Shown piece after piece: positions 27,855 to 35,324 of a DNA stretch of 64,000 bases. Location: NCBI GenBank assembly GCA_944366945.1, contig CALVWJ010000013.1, positions 1-64,000 of the forward strand, read 5' to 3'. Every line of letters begins with the position of its first letter. Position 1 is the first letter of the stretch. The position numbers were made by a program, and so were the translations under genes. Source of the stretch: an uncultured Clostridia bacterium (GTDB lineage: Bacteria; Bacillota; Clostridia; Christensenellales; CAG-138). Below the pieces are notes generated by a model. The model was not told where the DNA came from and searched no databases. It saw only the letters and a program-made list of their open reading frames with translations.

Positions 27855-29009
27855 TTAATAGTTTTCTTTTCGAACTTCAAAGAATGCTTGCGGGTGTTTG
27901 CAAACGGGGCAAACTTCGGGCGCTGCGGTACCCATTACCAGATGGCCACAGTTGCGGCATTCCCACATCGTCACGCCGCTCTTTTCAAATACGGCTTTCG
28001 TTTCCACGTTCTTAAGCAGTGCGCGGTAACGCTCCTCATGGGATTTTTCAATGGCAGCTACGCCGCGGAACTGTTCGGCAAGCTCGTGGAACCCTTCTTC
28101 GTCAGCTTCTTTGGCCATGCGGTCATACATATCCGTCCATTCGTAGTTTTCGCCCTGCGCTGCATGCAGCAGATTCTCGGCGGTGTCGCCAAGCTCTCCA
28201 AGCGCCTTGAACCACAGTTTGGCGTGCTCTTTTTCGTTTTCGGCAGTCTGAAGGAAGAGCGCTGCGATCTGCTCAAAGCCGGCTTTCTTTGCAACGGAAG
28301 CAAAATACGTATATTTATTGCGCGCCTGGGATTCGCCAGCAAAAGCTTCCCACAGGTTTTTTTCGGTTTTGGTGCCGGCATAAGGATTTTTGGCAGGGGC
28401 GGCAGGTGCTTCCTCGATTTTCACAAACACGGAAGCGGGCTGCTTGCAGACAGGGCACTTGAAATCCTGCGGCAGGGGGCCCTCATGAATGTAGCCGCAG
28501 ACAGAGCATTTCCATTTTTCCATTTTGCTTTCCTCCTTTTTTTCGTTGAATTGGATCGTGTTGCACAATTGTTCCACAACCTCCGCCGGAATGCCGGGGT
28601 AGGTGCGGATTGTTTCTAAAAACCGTTGGGCGTTGCCGCTTTGCGGAAGCATAAACCCTGCCTCGCGGCACAGATCTTCAGCCATCAAGCGGGAAGACTT
28701 TTCTACCGCTGCGCCTAAAGCGCCGGGAAGTTGCGCGGCGATCTGCTCCGCGCGAGCCTTGCTTTGAATCAGCCCCCGCAGAGCATCTACCACAGCGGCT
28801 TGCTTGAGCTGCTGCGGCGGATACGCCTTGGGCACCATGGAAATGGCAGCAGAGGGGCAGGCGTTTGCGCATGCGCCGCAGCCGATGCACTTTGCAACGT
28901 CAATGATGCTATCCTCTGTATCGGTCGCGCCAGTGGGGCAGACATACAGGCACAGGCAATCCTTGGTGCATAGCCGCAGGTTTCGTACCGCATATGTTTC
29001 AGCCATCAT
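27855..29009 (-). CDS. Ferredoxin-like domain fused to rubrerythrin
   Basis: One 384-residue frame. Residues about 12-57 hold two iron-sulfur motifs, a degenerate [12 protein letters not shown] and a canonical [13 protein letters not shown] helical linker domain spans about 60-155. From residue 163 a complete rubrerythrin follows: a rubredoxin-like zinc/iron ribbon (CSVCGYIH ... CPVC), a ferritin-like diiron domain with [23 protein letters not shown] and IEKSHEERY, and a second ribbon (CRNCGHLV ... CPVCKHP). Rubrerythrin reduces hydrogen peroxide using electrons from rubredoxin or ferredoxin. The join is in frame but has a strong Shine-Dalgarno before Met163, so a separate rubrerythrin may also be made. 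Overlaps the upstream rubredoxin gene by ATGA. Confidence 0.88.
   Translation of the reverse strand: MMAETYAVRNLRLCTKDCLCLYVCPTGATDTEDSIIDVAKCIGCGACANACPSAAISMVPKAYPPQQLKQAAVVDALRGLIQSKARAEQIAAQLPGALGAAVEKSSRLMAEDLCREAGFMLPQSGNAQRFLETIRTYPGIPAEVVEQLCNTIQFNEKKEESKMEKWKCSVCGYIHEGPLPQDFKCPVCKQPASVFVKIEEAPAAPAKNPYAGTKTEKNLWEAFAGESQARNKYTYFASVAKKAGFEQIAALFLQTAENEKEHAKLWFKALGELGDTAENLLHAAQGENYEWTDMYDRMAKEADEEGFHELAEQFRGVAAIEKSHEERYRALLKNVETKAVFEKSGVTMWECRNCGHLVMGTAAPEVCPVCKHPQAFFEVRKENY
28521..28537 (-). promoter_or_regulatory. Internal ribosome binding site and start in the ferredoxin-rubrerythrin gene
   Basis: On the minus strand AAAGGAGGAAAGCAAAATGG places a strong Shine-Dalgarno 7 bases ahead of an in-frame ATG at 28523, exactly where the rubrerythrin domain begins. 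This would let the ribosome start a free 222-residue rubrerythrin as well as the fusion, or it may be the leftover start of two genes that were joined by loss of a stop. Confidence 0.65.
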
Positions 29010-29659
29010 TTTGCCCTCCCTTCCATTTTTTCAAACTTCCAAGCCGGAACCTTGCATACGGGGCAAAGTGCCGGCAAGCTTTCCCCTACATAAATAAACC
29101 CGCAAATGGTACAGACGTAGACTCCAGTGTTTTCGAGCATCTGCTCGCCTTCCTTCAAGTAACGGTTGACGAGGGATTGCAGCATCCGGGTCACCTTTTC
29201 GCTCCAGACCAGGCAGCGCAGGGCGCCACGGTCTTGATATTGCGCAGCAACAGAGCTTCCATAAGGAAAACCGGAGGATAGGTCCTTCTCAATCAGCTCC
29301 AGAAGCTGCTCCATGCCGGATTGCGCAACAGGCTCCGCTTTCTGCTTGAAAAACGCAGCAAGCTTTTCAAACGCTGCTGCCTGCTCCGGCAGATACTGCT
29401 TTTCGCATCCTCGAGCCAGGTTGGAGCAGACGATGCTCATTTCCATGGGAGACATTTCCCGCTCCACATGTGGCTTTTCCGCCACAGCGGCAGCCGCGGC
29501 GCCTTTTTCCTTGAATGCTTCTTTGCCTGCTCCGCACCAGGGACATTTCCAATCGGATGGGAGGTCTTCCCACTTGGTGCCCGGGGCAATGCCGGCTTCC
29601 GGGATCCCTTTGCTCTCATCGTATGTATAAGAACAAACCGAACATACATACTGTTTCAT
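29006..29659 (-). CDS. Double rubredoxin-type electron carrier
   Basis: A 217-residue protein with a true rubredoxin at the N-terminus ([13 protein letters not shown] ... WKCPWCG, residues about 6-42), an Ala-rich hinge, a helical domain of about 110 residues that I do not recognise, and a C-terminal rubredoxin-like ribbon ([20 protein letters not shown]). It is first in the operon and would carry electrons to the rubrerythrin and superoxide reductase encoded downstream. Its stop overlaps the start of the ferredoxin-rubrerythrin gene (ATGA). A GGAGG site lies just upstream of the ATG. Confidence 0.85.
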   Translation of the reverse strand: MKQYVCSVCSYTYDESKGIPEAGIAPGTKWEDLPSDWKCPWCGAGKEAFKEKGAAAAAVAEKPHVEREMSPMEMSIVCSNLARGCEKQYLPEQAAAFEKLAAFFKQKAEPVAQSGMEQLLELIEKDLSSGFPYGSSVAAQYQDRGALRCLVWSEKVTRMLQSLVNRYLKEGEQMLENTGVYVCTICGFIYVGESLPALCPVCKVPAWKFEKMEGRAK

Positions 29660-29711
29660 GGTGCCTATCGCCTCCTTTATGCGTAGTATATCAAATTGGG
29701 AAAAAAGTTCT

Positions 29712-29724
29712 GTGATATTATCAC
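29712..29724. promoter_or_regulatory. Palindrome between rubredoxin operon and CRP/FNR gene, candidate operator
   Basis: GTGATATTATCAC, a perfect palindrome around one central base, lies in the 157-base region between the divergent rubredoxin operon and the CRP/FNR-type regulator gene. It resembles CRP/FNR half sites (GTGA / TCAC) but the spacing is one base shorter than the classical site. Autoregulation and control of both directions are plausible inferences. Confidence 0.55.
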
Positions 29725-29765
29725 GCTTGCTCTCGGTTTCAAACCATGCATATAAAATAGCGTTC

Positions 29766-29794
29766 TTGCTCTGGACTATAAACTATTTTATACT
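29766..29794 (+). promoter_or_regulatory. Promoter of the CRP/FNR-type regulator gene
   Basis: TTGCTC at 29766-29771 and TATACT at 29789-29794 with a 17-base spacer. The region also contains repeated ACTATA words. It lies 22 bases upstream of the chosen ATG. Confidence 0.6.
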
Positions 29795-29816
29795 ATAAAT
29801 GGCTGGAGGTAAATCT

Positions 29817-30470
29817 ATGGAATTCTCTTTTTATTTTCCAATTTGGAATCAATTAGATGATGCGCAGAAAAAGCTTTTGCAGCAAAGTGCCGTTTTCCGC
29901 CAAGTCCGCAAAGGGACGGTGATCCACAACGGAAGCGAAAACTGCACCGGGCTTTTGCTATTGGGGAGCGGCCAGCTGCGCGCCTATATCCTTTCGGATG
30001 AAGGCCGGGAAATTACGATCTACCGCCTGCTTGCGCATGACATCTGCTTGTTTTCCGCGTCCTGCATGATGAACAGCATCCAGTTTGAGATCAGCGTTGA
30101 AGCGGAAAAAGATACCGCGTTTTGGATTATTCCTGCGGATATCTATAAAAAGCTCATGTTGGAGTCCGCAGCCGTTTCCAATTACACGAACGAGGTTATG
30201 GCTACGCGGTTTTCGGATGTGATGTGGCTGATGGAGCAGGTTTTGTGGAAAAGCTTTGACAAGCGGCTTGCGGAATTTCTGTTGGAGGAAAGCAACCTCG
30301 AAGGAAGCCTTGTTTTGAAAACGACGCATGAAGCTATCGGCAATCATCTCGGAAATCCTAGGGAGGTCGTAACGCGGATGCTGCGTTATTTCCAAAGCGA
30401 AGGCATGGTGCGCCTTGCACGCGGCACCATCGAGATCACGGATAAAGGAAAACTGGAAAGCCTTGTTTAA
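29817..30470 (+). CDS. CRP/FNR family transcriptional regulator
   Basis: A 217-residue regulator: an N-terminal cyclic-nucleotide-binding-like beta-barrel (about 20-120, with GLLLLGSGQLRAYILSDEGREITIY), a long dimer helix, and a C-terminal winged helix with HEAIGNHLGNPREVVTRMLRYFQSEG (about 167-192). The start at 29817 follows GGAGGT by 6 bases; an ATG 18 bases upstream lacks a site. It lacks the N-terminal cysteine cluster of FNR but has scattered cysteines (CTG, CLF, SCM). Divergent to the rubredoxin/rubrerythrin/superoxide reductase operon, it probably regulates oxygen or redox stress genes. The actual signal is unknown. Confidence 0.88.
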   Translation: MEFSFYFPIWNQLDDAQKKLLQQSAVFRQVRKGTVIHNGSENCTGLLLLGSGQLRAYILSDEGREITIYRLLAHDICLFSASCMMNSIQFEISVEAEKDTAFWIIPADIYKKLMLESAAVSNYTNEVMATRFSDVMWLMEQVLWKSFDKRLAEFLLEESNLEGSLVLKTTHEAIGNHLGNPREVVTRMLRYFQSEGMVRLARGTIEITDKGKLESLV

Positions 30471-30475
30471 ATGCA

Positions 30476-30502
30476 AAGCGGGATGGTAACATCCCGCTTA
30501 TG
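30476..30502 (+). terminator. Terminator after the CRP/FNR-type gene
   Basis: Stem AGCGGGATG / CATCCCGCT with a GTAA loop, followed by a weak T-rich stretch (TATGTTTATG). It lies directly after the stop at 30470. Confidence 0.7.
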
Positions 30503-30820
30503 TTTATGTATGTGGCTGCTTATAGCTTGAACCTCCGATGCAGACGCGCTGCACATGGCCAATACAGATAGAAAAGCCATGCACCGCAGCATCTGCTTTT
30601 CATGCACGATGGTATGCCGACGAACATGAAAAGTCTGCGGCAAAGGGAACGGCATGGGAAGCGCTGCACTTATATGTTTTGGCGTTGCGCCGGAGCCGCC
30701 CATTATCCATTCCGGGGCCGCACCGCTATTTGCTTCGCTTTGCCTATGCGGATAAGATCATGCGATATCGCTGGTGCCGCAGCAAATAAGGCTTAAATGA
30801 TTGCTTCTAGCTTGAACAGC
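30503..30820. other. Gene-free gap between convergent genes
   Basis: About 320 bases between the CRP/FNR gene and the convergent CoA-disulfide reductase gene. An 83-codon plus-strand frame (30538-30789) has no Shine-Dalgarno and an Arg/Cys/His-rich composition typical of noncoding sequence, so nothing is called here. Confidence 0.5.
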
Positions 30821-32524
30821 CTAACGAGATGTCCCCTTTTCCATCCCGCAGGGATAGCTTTGCTGCGCGGTTAAAACCTCTTCCGCCTGGGCGCGATAGA
30901 ACCCATACCCGCCGGAGAAATTGTAGCATGTAAAGCCGTTTTGCGTTAGAATGCGGCAGGCCAAATAGCTCCGTATCCCGCTTTGGCAGATCACATAAAC
31001 CGGTTTGCCCTTTGCAAGTTCACTGATATGCTGCCGCAGCTCATCCACAGGAATGTTGGAAAAACCGTTAATGTGCCCCATTTCGAACTCTTCCGGCGTG
31101 CGGACGTCAAGCAGGGTTACGCTTCCATCCTTTGGGAGCCCTGCCACATCCTCGTAGAAAAACTGTTTCAAAAGCCCATGAAGCACGTTTTCGATTAAGA
31201 ACCCCGCCATGTTCACGGGATCTTTTGCGGAGGAATAGGGCGGCGCGTAGGCCAGATCGAGCTCCTTTAAGTCAAATGCGGTCATGCGGGCGTGGATGGC
31301 CGTAGCAAGAACATCAATCCGCTTATCCACCCCGGCATAACCCACGATCTGCGCCCCCAGGATGCGTCCACTGCCTTTTTCAAACACGACTTTGATGACC
31401 ATGTTCTGCGCGCCGGGGTAGTAGCCGGCGTGGTTCGCGGGGGAAAGATAAACCTTATCGCAAGCGATACCTGCTTTTTCTGCGGTCTGCTCGTTGATGC
31501 CCGTGGTGGCGGCAGTCATATCGAACACTTTGATGATCGAGCTTCCCTGCCCTCCATGATAGCGGCTGTCTCCGCCACAGATGTTGTCTGCGGCAATACG
31601 CCCTTGCTTGTTTGCAGGCCCCGCAAGAGCCAGGAGGGTATCGAGCCCCGTGACGCTATGCTTGATCTGCACGGCATCCCCGACTGCATAGATATCCGGC
31701 ATAGAGGTCTCCATCCGCTCATTGACCACGATGCTGCCTTTGAGCCCCAATTGCAGCCCGGCGGATTTTGCAAGCTCCGATTCAGGCGTAACGCCGATTG
31801 CGAGAACTACCATATCGGCCTCCAAAGCGGGGTTACCTTCCAGAAGAACGCTCACACTTCCAGCGGTTGCCTCAAACCCTTCTACGGAATATCCCAGCAT
31901 GAGTTTGACGCCCTTTTCCCGCATTTTAGCGTGAATGAATACCGCCATGTCCGGGTCAAAAGGATTCATCAGCTGCTTGAGCCGCTGCACGATGGTTACA
32001 TCCATTCCAAGCTCGCGCAGGTTCTCCGCAAGCTCTAGGCCTATAAAGCCGCCCCCCGCCAACACTACGGATTTAGGGTGTTCCCGGTCGATGAATTCCC
32101 GAATTTTGAACGTGTCTTCTACAGTGCGCAGGGTAAATAGCCTGTCGATGCCCGCTCCGGGGAGGTTTGGCTGGGTTGGCTTTGCGCCGGGGGAAAGGAG
32201 CAGCTTGTCATAACTTTCCTCAAATTCTTCGAGCGTCTCCAGATTCTTTACCGAAACGGTTTTTCGCTCGGGATGAATGGCTGTGACCGCATGGTGCACC
32301 TTCATGGTGATGCGGAACCGTTCCAGAAAGCTTTCCGGGGTTTGCAGAGTCAAGTCTTCCGGATCCTCGATCACTCCGCCAATATAATAAGGCAACCCGC
32401 AATTGGCATAGGAAACATAGCCGCTGCGCTCAAATACAACGATCTCTGCCTTCTCATCCAGCCTGCGAATGCGTGCGGCGGCGGATGCACCGCCTGCAAC
32501 GCCACCTACGATCACAACTTTCAT
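30821..32524 (-). CDS. CoA-disulfide reductase with C-terminal rhodanese domain
   Basis: A 567-residue flavoprotein of the CoADR-Rhd group. The N-terminal FAD motif is VVIVGGVAGGASAAARIRR, the redox cysteine sits in YANCGLPYYIGG (Cys42), and the second nucleotide site is VVLAGGGFIGLELAENL. FAD contact VYAVGDAVQ lies near residue 275. Residues about 465-555 are a rhodanese with the loop YVICQSGIRSYLACRIL carrying the catalytic Cys. Such enzymes reduce CoA persulfides or polysulfides, or CoA disulfide, with NAD(P)H. It is third in a minus-strand operon after thioredoxin and a single-domain rhodanese, matching a role in sulfur or thiol redox handling. Confidence 0.9.
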   Translation of the reverse strand: MKVVIVGGVAGGASAAARIRRLDEKAEIVVFERSGYVSYANCGLPYYIGGVIEDPEDLTLQTPESFLERFRITMKVHHAVTAIHPERKTVSVKNLETLEEFEESYDKLLLSPGAKPTQPNLPGAGIDRLFTLRTVEDTFKIREFIDREHPKSVVLAGGGFIGLELAENLRELGMDVTIVQRLKQLMNPFDPDMAVFIHAKMREKGVKLMLGYSVEGFEATAGSVSVLLEGNPALEADMVVLAIGVTPESELAKSAGLQLGLKGSIVVNERMETSMPDIYAVGDAVQIKHSVTGLDTLLALAGPANKQGRIAADNICGGDSRYHGGQGSSIIKVFDMTAATTGINEQTAEKAGIACDKVYLSPANHAGYYPGAQNMVIKVVFEKGSGRILGAQIVGYAGVDKRIDVLATAIHARMTAFDLKELDLAYAPPYSSAKDPVNMAGFLIENVLHGLLKQFFYEDVAGLPKDGSVTLLDVRTPEEFEMGHINGFSNIPVDELRQHISELAKGKPVYVICQSGIRSYLACRILTQNGFTCYNFSGGYGFYRAQAEEVLTAQQSYPCGMEKGTSR

Positions 32525-32845
32525 TTATTGTTCCACCTTTCCATGCCATGCGGCAATGCCGCCAATGTTCTTTGCATTTCGATACCCCATCCTCTGCAAG
32601 ACCCGCACGGCCTGCTGGCTGCGTGCGCCGCTATAACAGTAAACATACAGGGGTGTATCTTGATTGTCCGCCACTTCTCGGATTTTGTCAATGGAAGGGA
32701 GCGGAATGTTCTTGCTGCCCGGAATGTGGCCGGCTTGATATTCCTCCGGCATACGTACATCCACAAGCACGCTTCCTTTTTGCGCTGCCTGTTCTTCTAC
32801 GCCCTGTTGGATGCTAGGGGTGCGCAGAAAATCGAAAAACCCCAT
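32525..32845 (-). CDS. Single-domain rhodanese
   Basis: A 106-residue rhodanese (PspE/GlpE-like). Family features: VLVDVRMPEEYQAGHIPGSKNIPL (about 27-50) and the catalytic loop VYCYSGARSQQAVRVLQRMGY (about 68-88) with the active cysteine in CYSGARS. It would transfer sulfane sulfur between small molecules or proteins. Its stop touches the start of the CoADR gene directly, and it lies 9 bases after trxA, so all three are likely one transcript. It duplicates the function of the rhodanese domain at the end of the next gene. Confidence 0.92.
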   Translation of the reverse strand: MGFFDFLRTPSIQQGVEEQAAQKGSVLVDVRMPEEYQAGHIPGSKNIPLPSIDKIREVADNQDTPLYVYCYSGARSQQAVRVLQRMGYRNAKNIGGIAAWHGKVEQ

Positions 32846-32854
32846 GGCGCCACC

Positions 32855-33160
32855 TCACAGCATTGCAAGAATCTGGCTCTTAGGCCTTGCACCAACAGCC
32901 GAGCTGGTGACCTTGCCGTTCTTGATTACCATAAGGGTGGGGATGCTCATAATGCGGAACTCAGCGGCAAGCTCCTGCTCTTCGTCCACGTTGATTTTAG
33001 CCACCTTGATGTCGGAACGTTCCTCTGCGATCTCTTCTATAAGCGGAACTACGCGGCGGCAGGGGCCGCACCAAGGCGCCCAGAAATCCAAGAGAACGGG
33101 CTTGTCAGACTGGAGTACTTCCTTTTGAAAATTGTTTTTATTCACATGAACAGCAGACAT
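32855..33160 (-). CDS. trxA: Thioredoxin
   Basis: A 101-residue thioredoxin with the active site WAPWCGPCRR and the conserved FRIMSIPTLMVIKNGK loop with cis-proline. The start at 33160 follows AAGGAGGAC and gives the normal length; an open frame extends 23 codons upstream without a site. First gene of the thioredoxin/rhodanese/CoADR operon, which suggests it recycles protein thiols or persulfides with those enzymes. One residue of note: WCGPC is intact. Confidence 0.95.
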   Translation of the reverse strand: MSAVHVNKNNFQKEVLQSDKPVLLDFWAPWCGPCRRVVPLIEEIAEERSDIKVAKINVDEEQELAAEFRIMSIPTLMVIKNGKVTSSAVGARPKSQILAML

Positions 33161-33941
33161 CTTTCGGTCCTCCTTGCTTTTCTTTTGTACCCTTATCATA
33201 TCAGATGGAAAACGTATGTTCCGTGACATTGTTACATAGAAAAAATAGCCATCTGCAGCGCGCTGCTATGCTAGAAGGTGAAAAGCTGGCGAAAACATGC
33301 GGAGGATAATGTGCTCAGCATTTCGACCTGCGCGAAACTGCAAGGATGCGCTGCTTCATGGATAGCCTATATGCGGATGCAAACGCAAACGGTTTGAAGC
33401 AATGCATGGTTTATCCATCTCGCAACAAGGATGTGTGCTTGATTGCTGCACTGCATGTTTCGGCTTTTTTCTGCGGCAAACGCCTGTGCTGTAGCCGTTC
33501 GGCACTTTGTTTACCCCTTTTACAGCCTGCATAGGCGCAAAGGATAAACGGATGAGCTGGATCTGACTGGTTGCTGCTTGAGGAGAAGAGAGGAAACGCT
33601 GATCGATTTTAGCATATTCATGCGCCTAAGGTACACTCCGAAAAATAGCCTCGTTTTTCTATGTGGCGCTCGGCCCGTTTGCGGCATGCTCCCTCCTTTT
33701 GCTTTGCATGAGCTGCTGCCGCTGCTATGGTGAAATTTACTGCTGCAGTGCCGGATGCGGGGGGATTACAGAAAATACGGCAAAAACCGAATGGGATGAT
33801 GCGAAACAAACCTAAGAAAACCCTATTTGTTTAAATGAAAAGCATTGGGCGCAGCCGTTTGCCGAAGGGGAGAGGGCCTTCGCTAAGAACGTGCACCGCA
33901 TCGCGAGAAAGCTGAGGCAACCGCTCTTAAAGCTTGCAGTG
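33161..33941. other. Gene-free region upstream of trxA and hydE
   Basis: About 780 bases between the divergent trxA operon and the hydE promoter. The trxA promoter should lie near 33190-33260 (AT-rich, minus strand). Nothing else in it looks coding; short frames are low-quality. Confidence 0.5.
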
Positions 33942-33970
33942 TTGACACAGGCTGATTCCGATTGTATACT
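33942..33970 (+). promoter_or_regulatory. Strong sigma-A promoter upstream of hydE
   Basis: TTGACA at 33942-33947 and TATACT at 33965-33970 with a 17-base spacer. It is 245 bases upstream of the hydE start, leaving room for a structured leader. Confidence 0.85.
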
Positions 33971-33976
33971 AAATTT

Positions 33977-34110
33977 TGTGAGCGGATGGATGCTTCCTAC
34001 CGCGAACGGTTTCCCGTTTTCTGACGGCCAAGAGATTGTCTAAGCCGCAAGTGCAGCAAGGTGCAAGCGTATCCTGCTCTATGCTTATGCGGCATAGAGC
34101 TTTTTTATTG
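33977..34110 (+). ncRNA. Structured leader upstream of hydE, possible attenuator or small RNA
   Basis: Between the promoter at 33942 and an intrinsic terminator at 34076-34106 lies about 100 bases with several possible stems: GCGG/CCGC near 33982-34002, AACGG/CCGTT near 34004-34018, and CGGC/GCCG near 34024-34048. The terminator stands 110 bases before hydE, so most transcripts from this promoter would end here unless read-through is controlled. I compared it by eye with the common riboswitch classes and found no convincing match. It could be a metabolite- or protein-responsive attenuator, or an independent small RNA. Confidence 0.5.
34076..34106 (+). terminator. Intrinsic terminator in the hydE leader
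   Basis: Perfect stem GCTCTATGC / GCATAGAGC with a seven-base loop, followed by TTTTTT. It precedes rather than follows the hyd genes, hence the attenuator suggestion. Confidence 0.88.
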
Positions 34111-34214
34111 GGAAACTACCTAGCGGAACCGGATGGCCGCGGTGCTTGATTATCTGCGAAAGGAGCGCGGGGACTGCGCAGGGTTTGCCATGCTGGTTCC
34201 CAGGTGGATTGCAT

Positions 34215-35258
34215 ATGCAGGATGTATATGGGCTGATTGATAAATTGCAGGAAACGCACGCGCTGTCCAAAGAGGAGTGGGTGCAGGTGCTGGAAAGTCG
34301 GAATGCGGCAGCTGCTTCCTATTTATTCGAAAAAGCCAGGAAGATTCGGGAAACGATTTATGGCAAGGATGTCTATATCCGCGGGCTCATTGAAATTTCC
34401 AGCTATTGCAAAAATAATTGCTATTACTGCGGCATCCGGCGGGATAACCGGAATGCGGAGCGCTATCGGCTGATGCCGGAGGATATCCTTGACTGCACCG
34501 ATGAAGGGTGGCGCCTTGGCTTTCGAACCTTTGTGCTGCAGGGAGGCGAGGATGGATATTATACCGATGACCTCCTGTGCGATTTGCTTGGCAAGATTAA
34601 GAGCCGGCATCCCCGCTGTGCCGTTACGCTGTCCCTAGGAGAACGGGGGGAAGCCAGCTTCCGCCGCCTGTTCGAGGCCGGGGCAGATCGCTATCTGCTG
34701 CGGCATGAAACGGCAAATTCGGAACATTATGCGGAGCTGCACCCATCTGAACAGCAGCTGGAAACCCGAAAGGCGTGTTTGGCTGCGCTAAAACGCATTG
34801 GCTACCAGGTAGGAAGCGGATTTATGGTGGGTTCTCCGGGCCAAACCACCTCCCATTTGGCGGAAGACTTGCTGTATTTAAAGCAGTTGGATCCCCAGAT
34901 GGTGGGCATCGGCCCCTTTATCCCGCACCATGAGACTCCATTTGGCACTTATCCTGCGGGCAGCGTGGAGCTGACGGTGTATCTCTTGGGGCTTATTCGC
35001 TTGATGTTGCCCCACGTGCTTCTGCCGGCAACCACGGCGCTTAGCACGCTGGATCCTCAAGGGCGGGAGAAGGGAATTCTAGCCGGCGCCAATGTGGTGA
35101 TGCCCAATCTGTCCCCAGCCGCAGTGCGGGAAAAATACAGTTTATACGATAACAAGCTTTGCACGGGCGAGGAGGCCGCAGAAAGCTTGCAGGCTCTGCG
35201 TGAACGCGTTGAGCGCATTGGATATACCGTCGTGGTAGACCGCGGCGATTATCGATAA
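34215..35258 (+). CDS. hydE: [FeFe]-hydrogenase maturase HydE, radical SAM
   Basis: A 347-residue radical SAM enzyme that helps build the diiron subcluster of the hydrogenase active site. The cluster motif is CKNNCYYCGIRRDN near residue 63, followed by VLQGGEDGYYTD and LSLGERGEASF, then GSGFMVGSPGQTT near residue 200 and GPFIPHHETPFG. The start at 34215 follows AGGTGG and gives the family N-terminus; upstream in-frame codons are not supported. It is followed by hydG and hydF, the other two maturases. The hydrogenase structural genes are not in the window. Confidence 0.93.
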   Translation: MQDVYGLIDKLQETHALSKEEWVQVLESRNAAAASYLFEKARKIRETIYGKDVYIRGLIEISSYCKNNCYYCGIRRDNRNAERYRLMPEDILDCTDEGWRLGFRTFVLQGGEDGYYTDDLLCDLLGKIKSRHPRCAVTLSLGERGEASFRRLFEAGADRYLLRHETANSEHYAELHPSEQQLETRKACLAALKRIGYQVGSGFMVGSPGQTTSHLAEDLLYLKQLDPQMVGIGPFIPHHETPFGTYPAGSVELTVYLLGLIRLMLPHVLLPATTALSTLDPQGREKGILAGANVVMPNLSPAAVREKYSLYDNKLCTGEEAAESLQALRERVERIGYTVVVDRGDYR

Positions 35259-35324
35259 ACCTAACGGGGAAGGCAGCGGTCGGCCGCTGCGCTTACCCGA
35301 AAGAAAAAAGAAAGGACTTTTGCT

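Noticed and set aside
26957..28015. A 352-codon plus-strand frame
   Set aside because: Most of it is antisense to superoxide reductase and rubrerythrin; the start has no ribosome site.
33977..34075. Guanidine-II, T-box, fluoride or purine riboswitch in the hydE leader
   Set aside because: Some short words (two ACGG, TACCGCG) looked suggestive, but the required hairpin loops and conserved blocks are absent.
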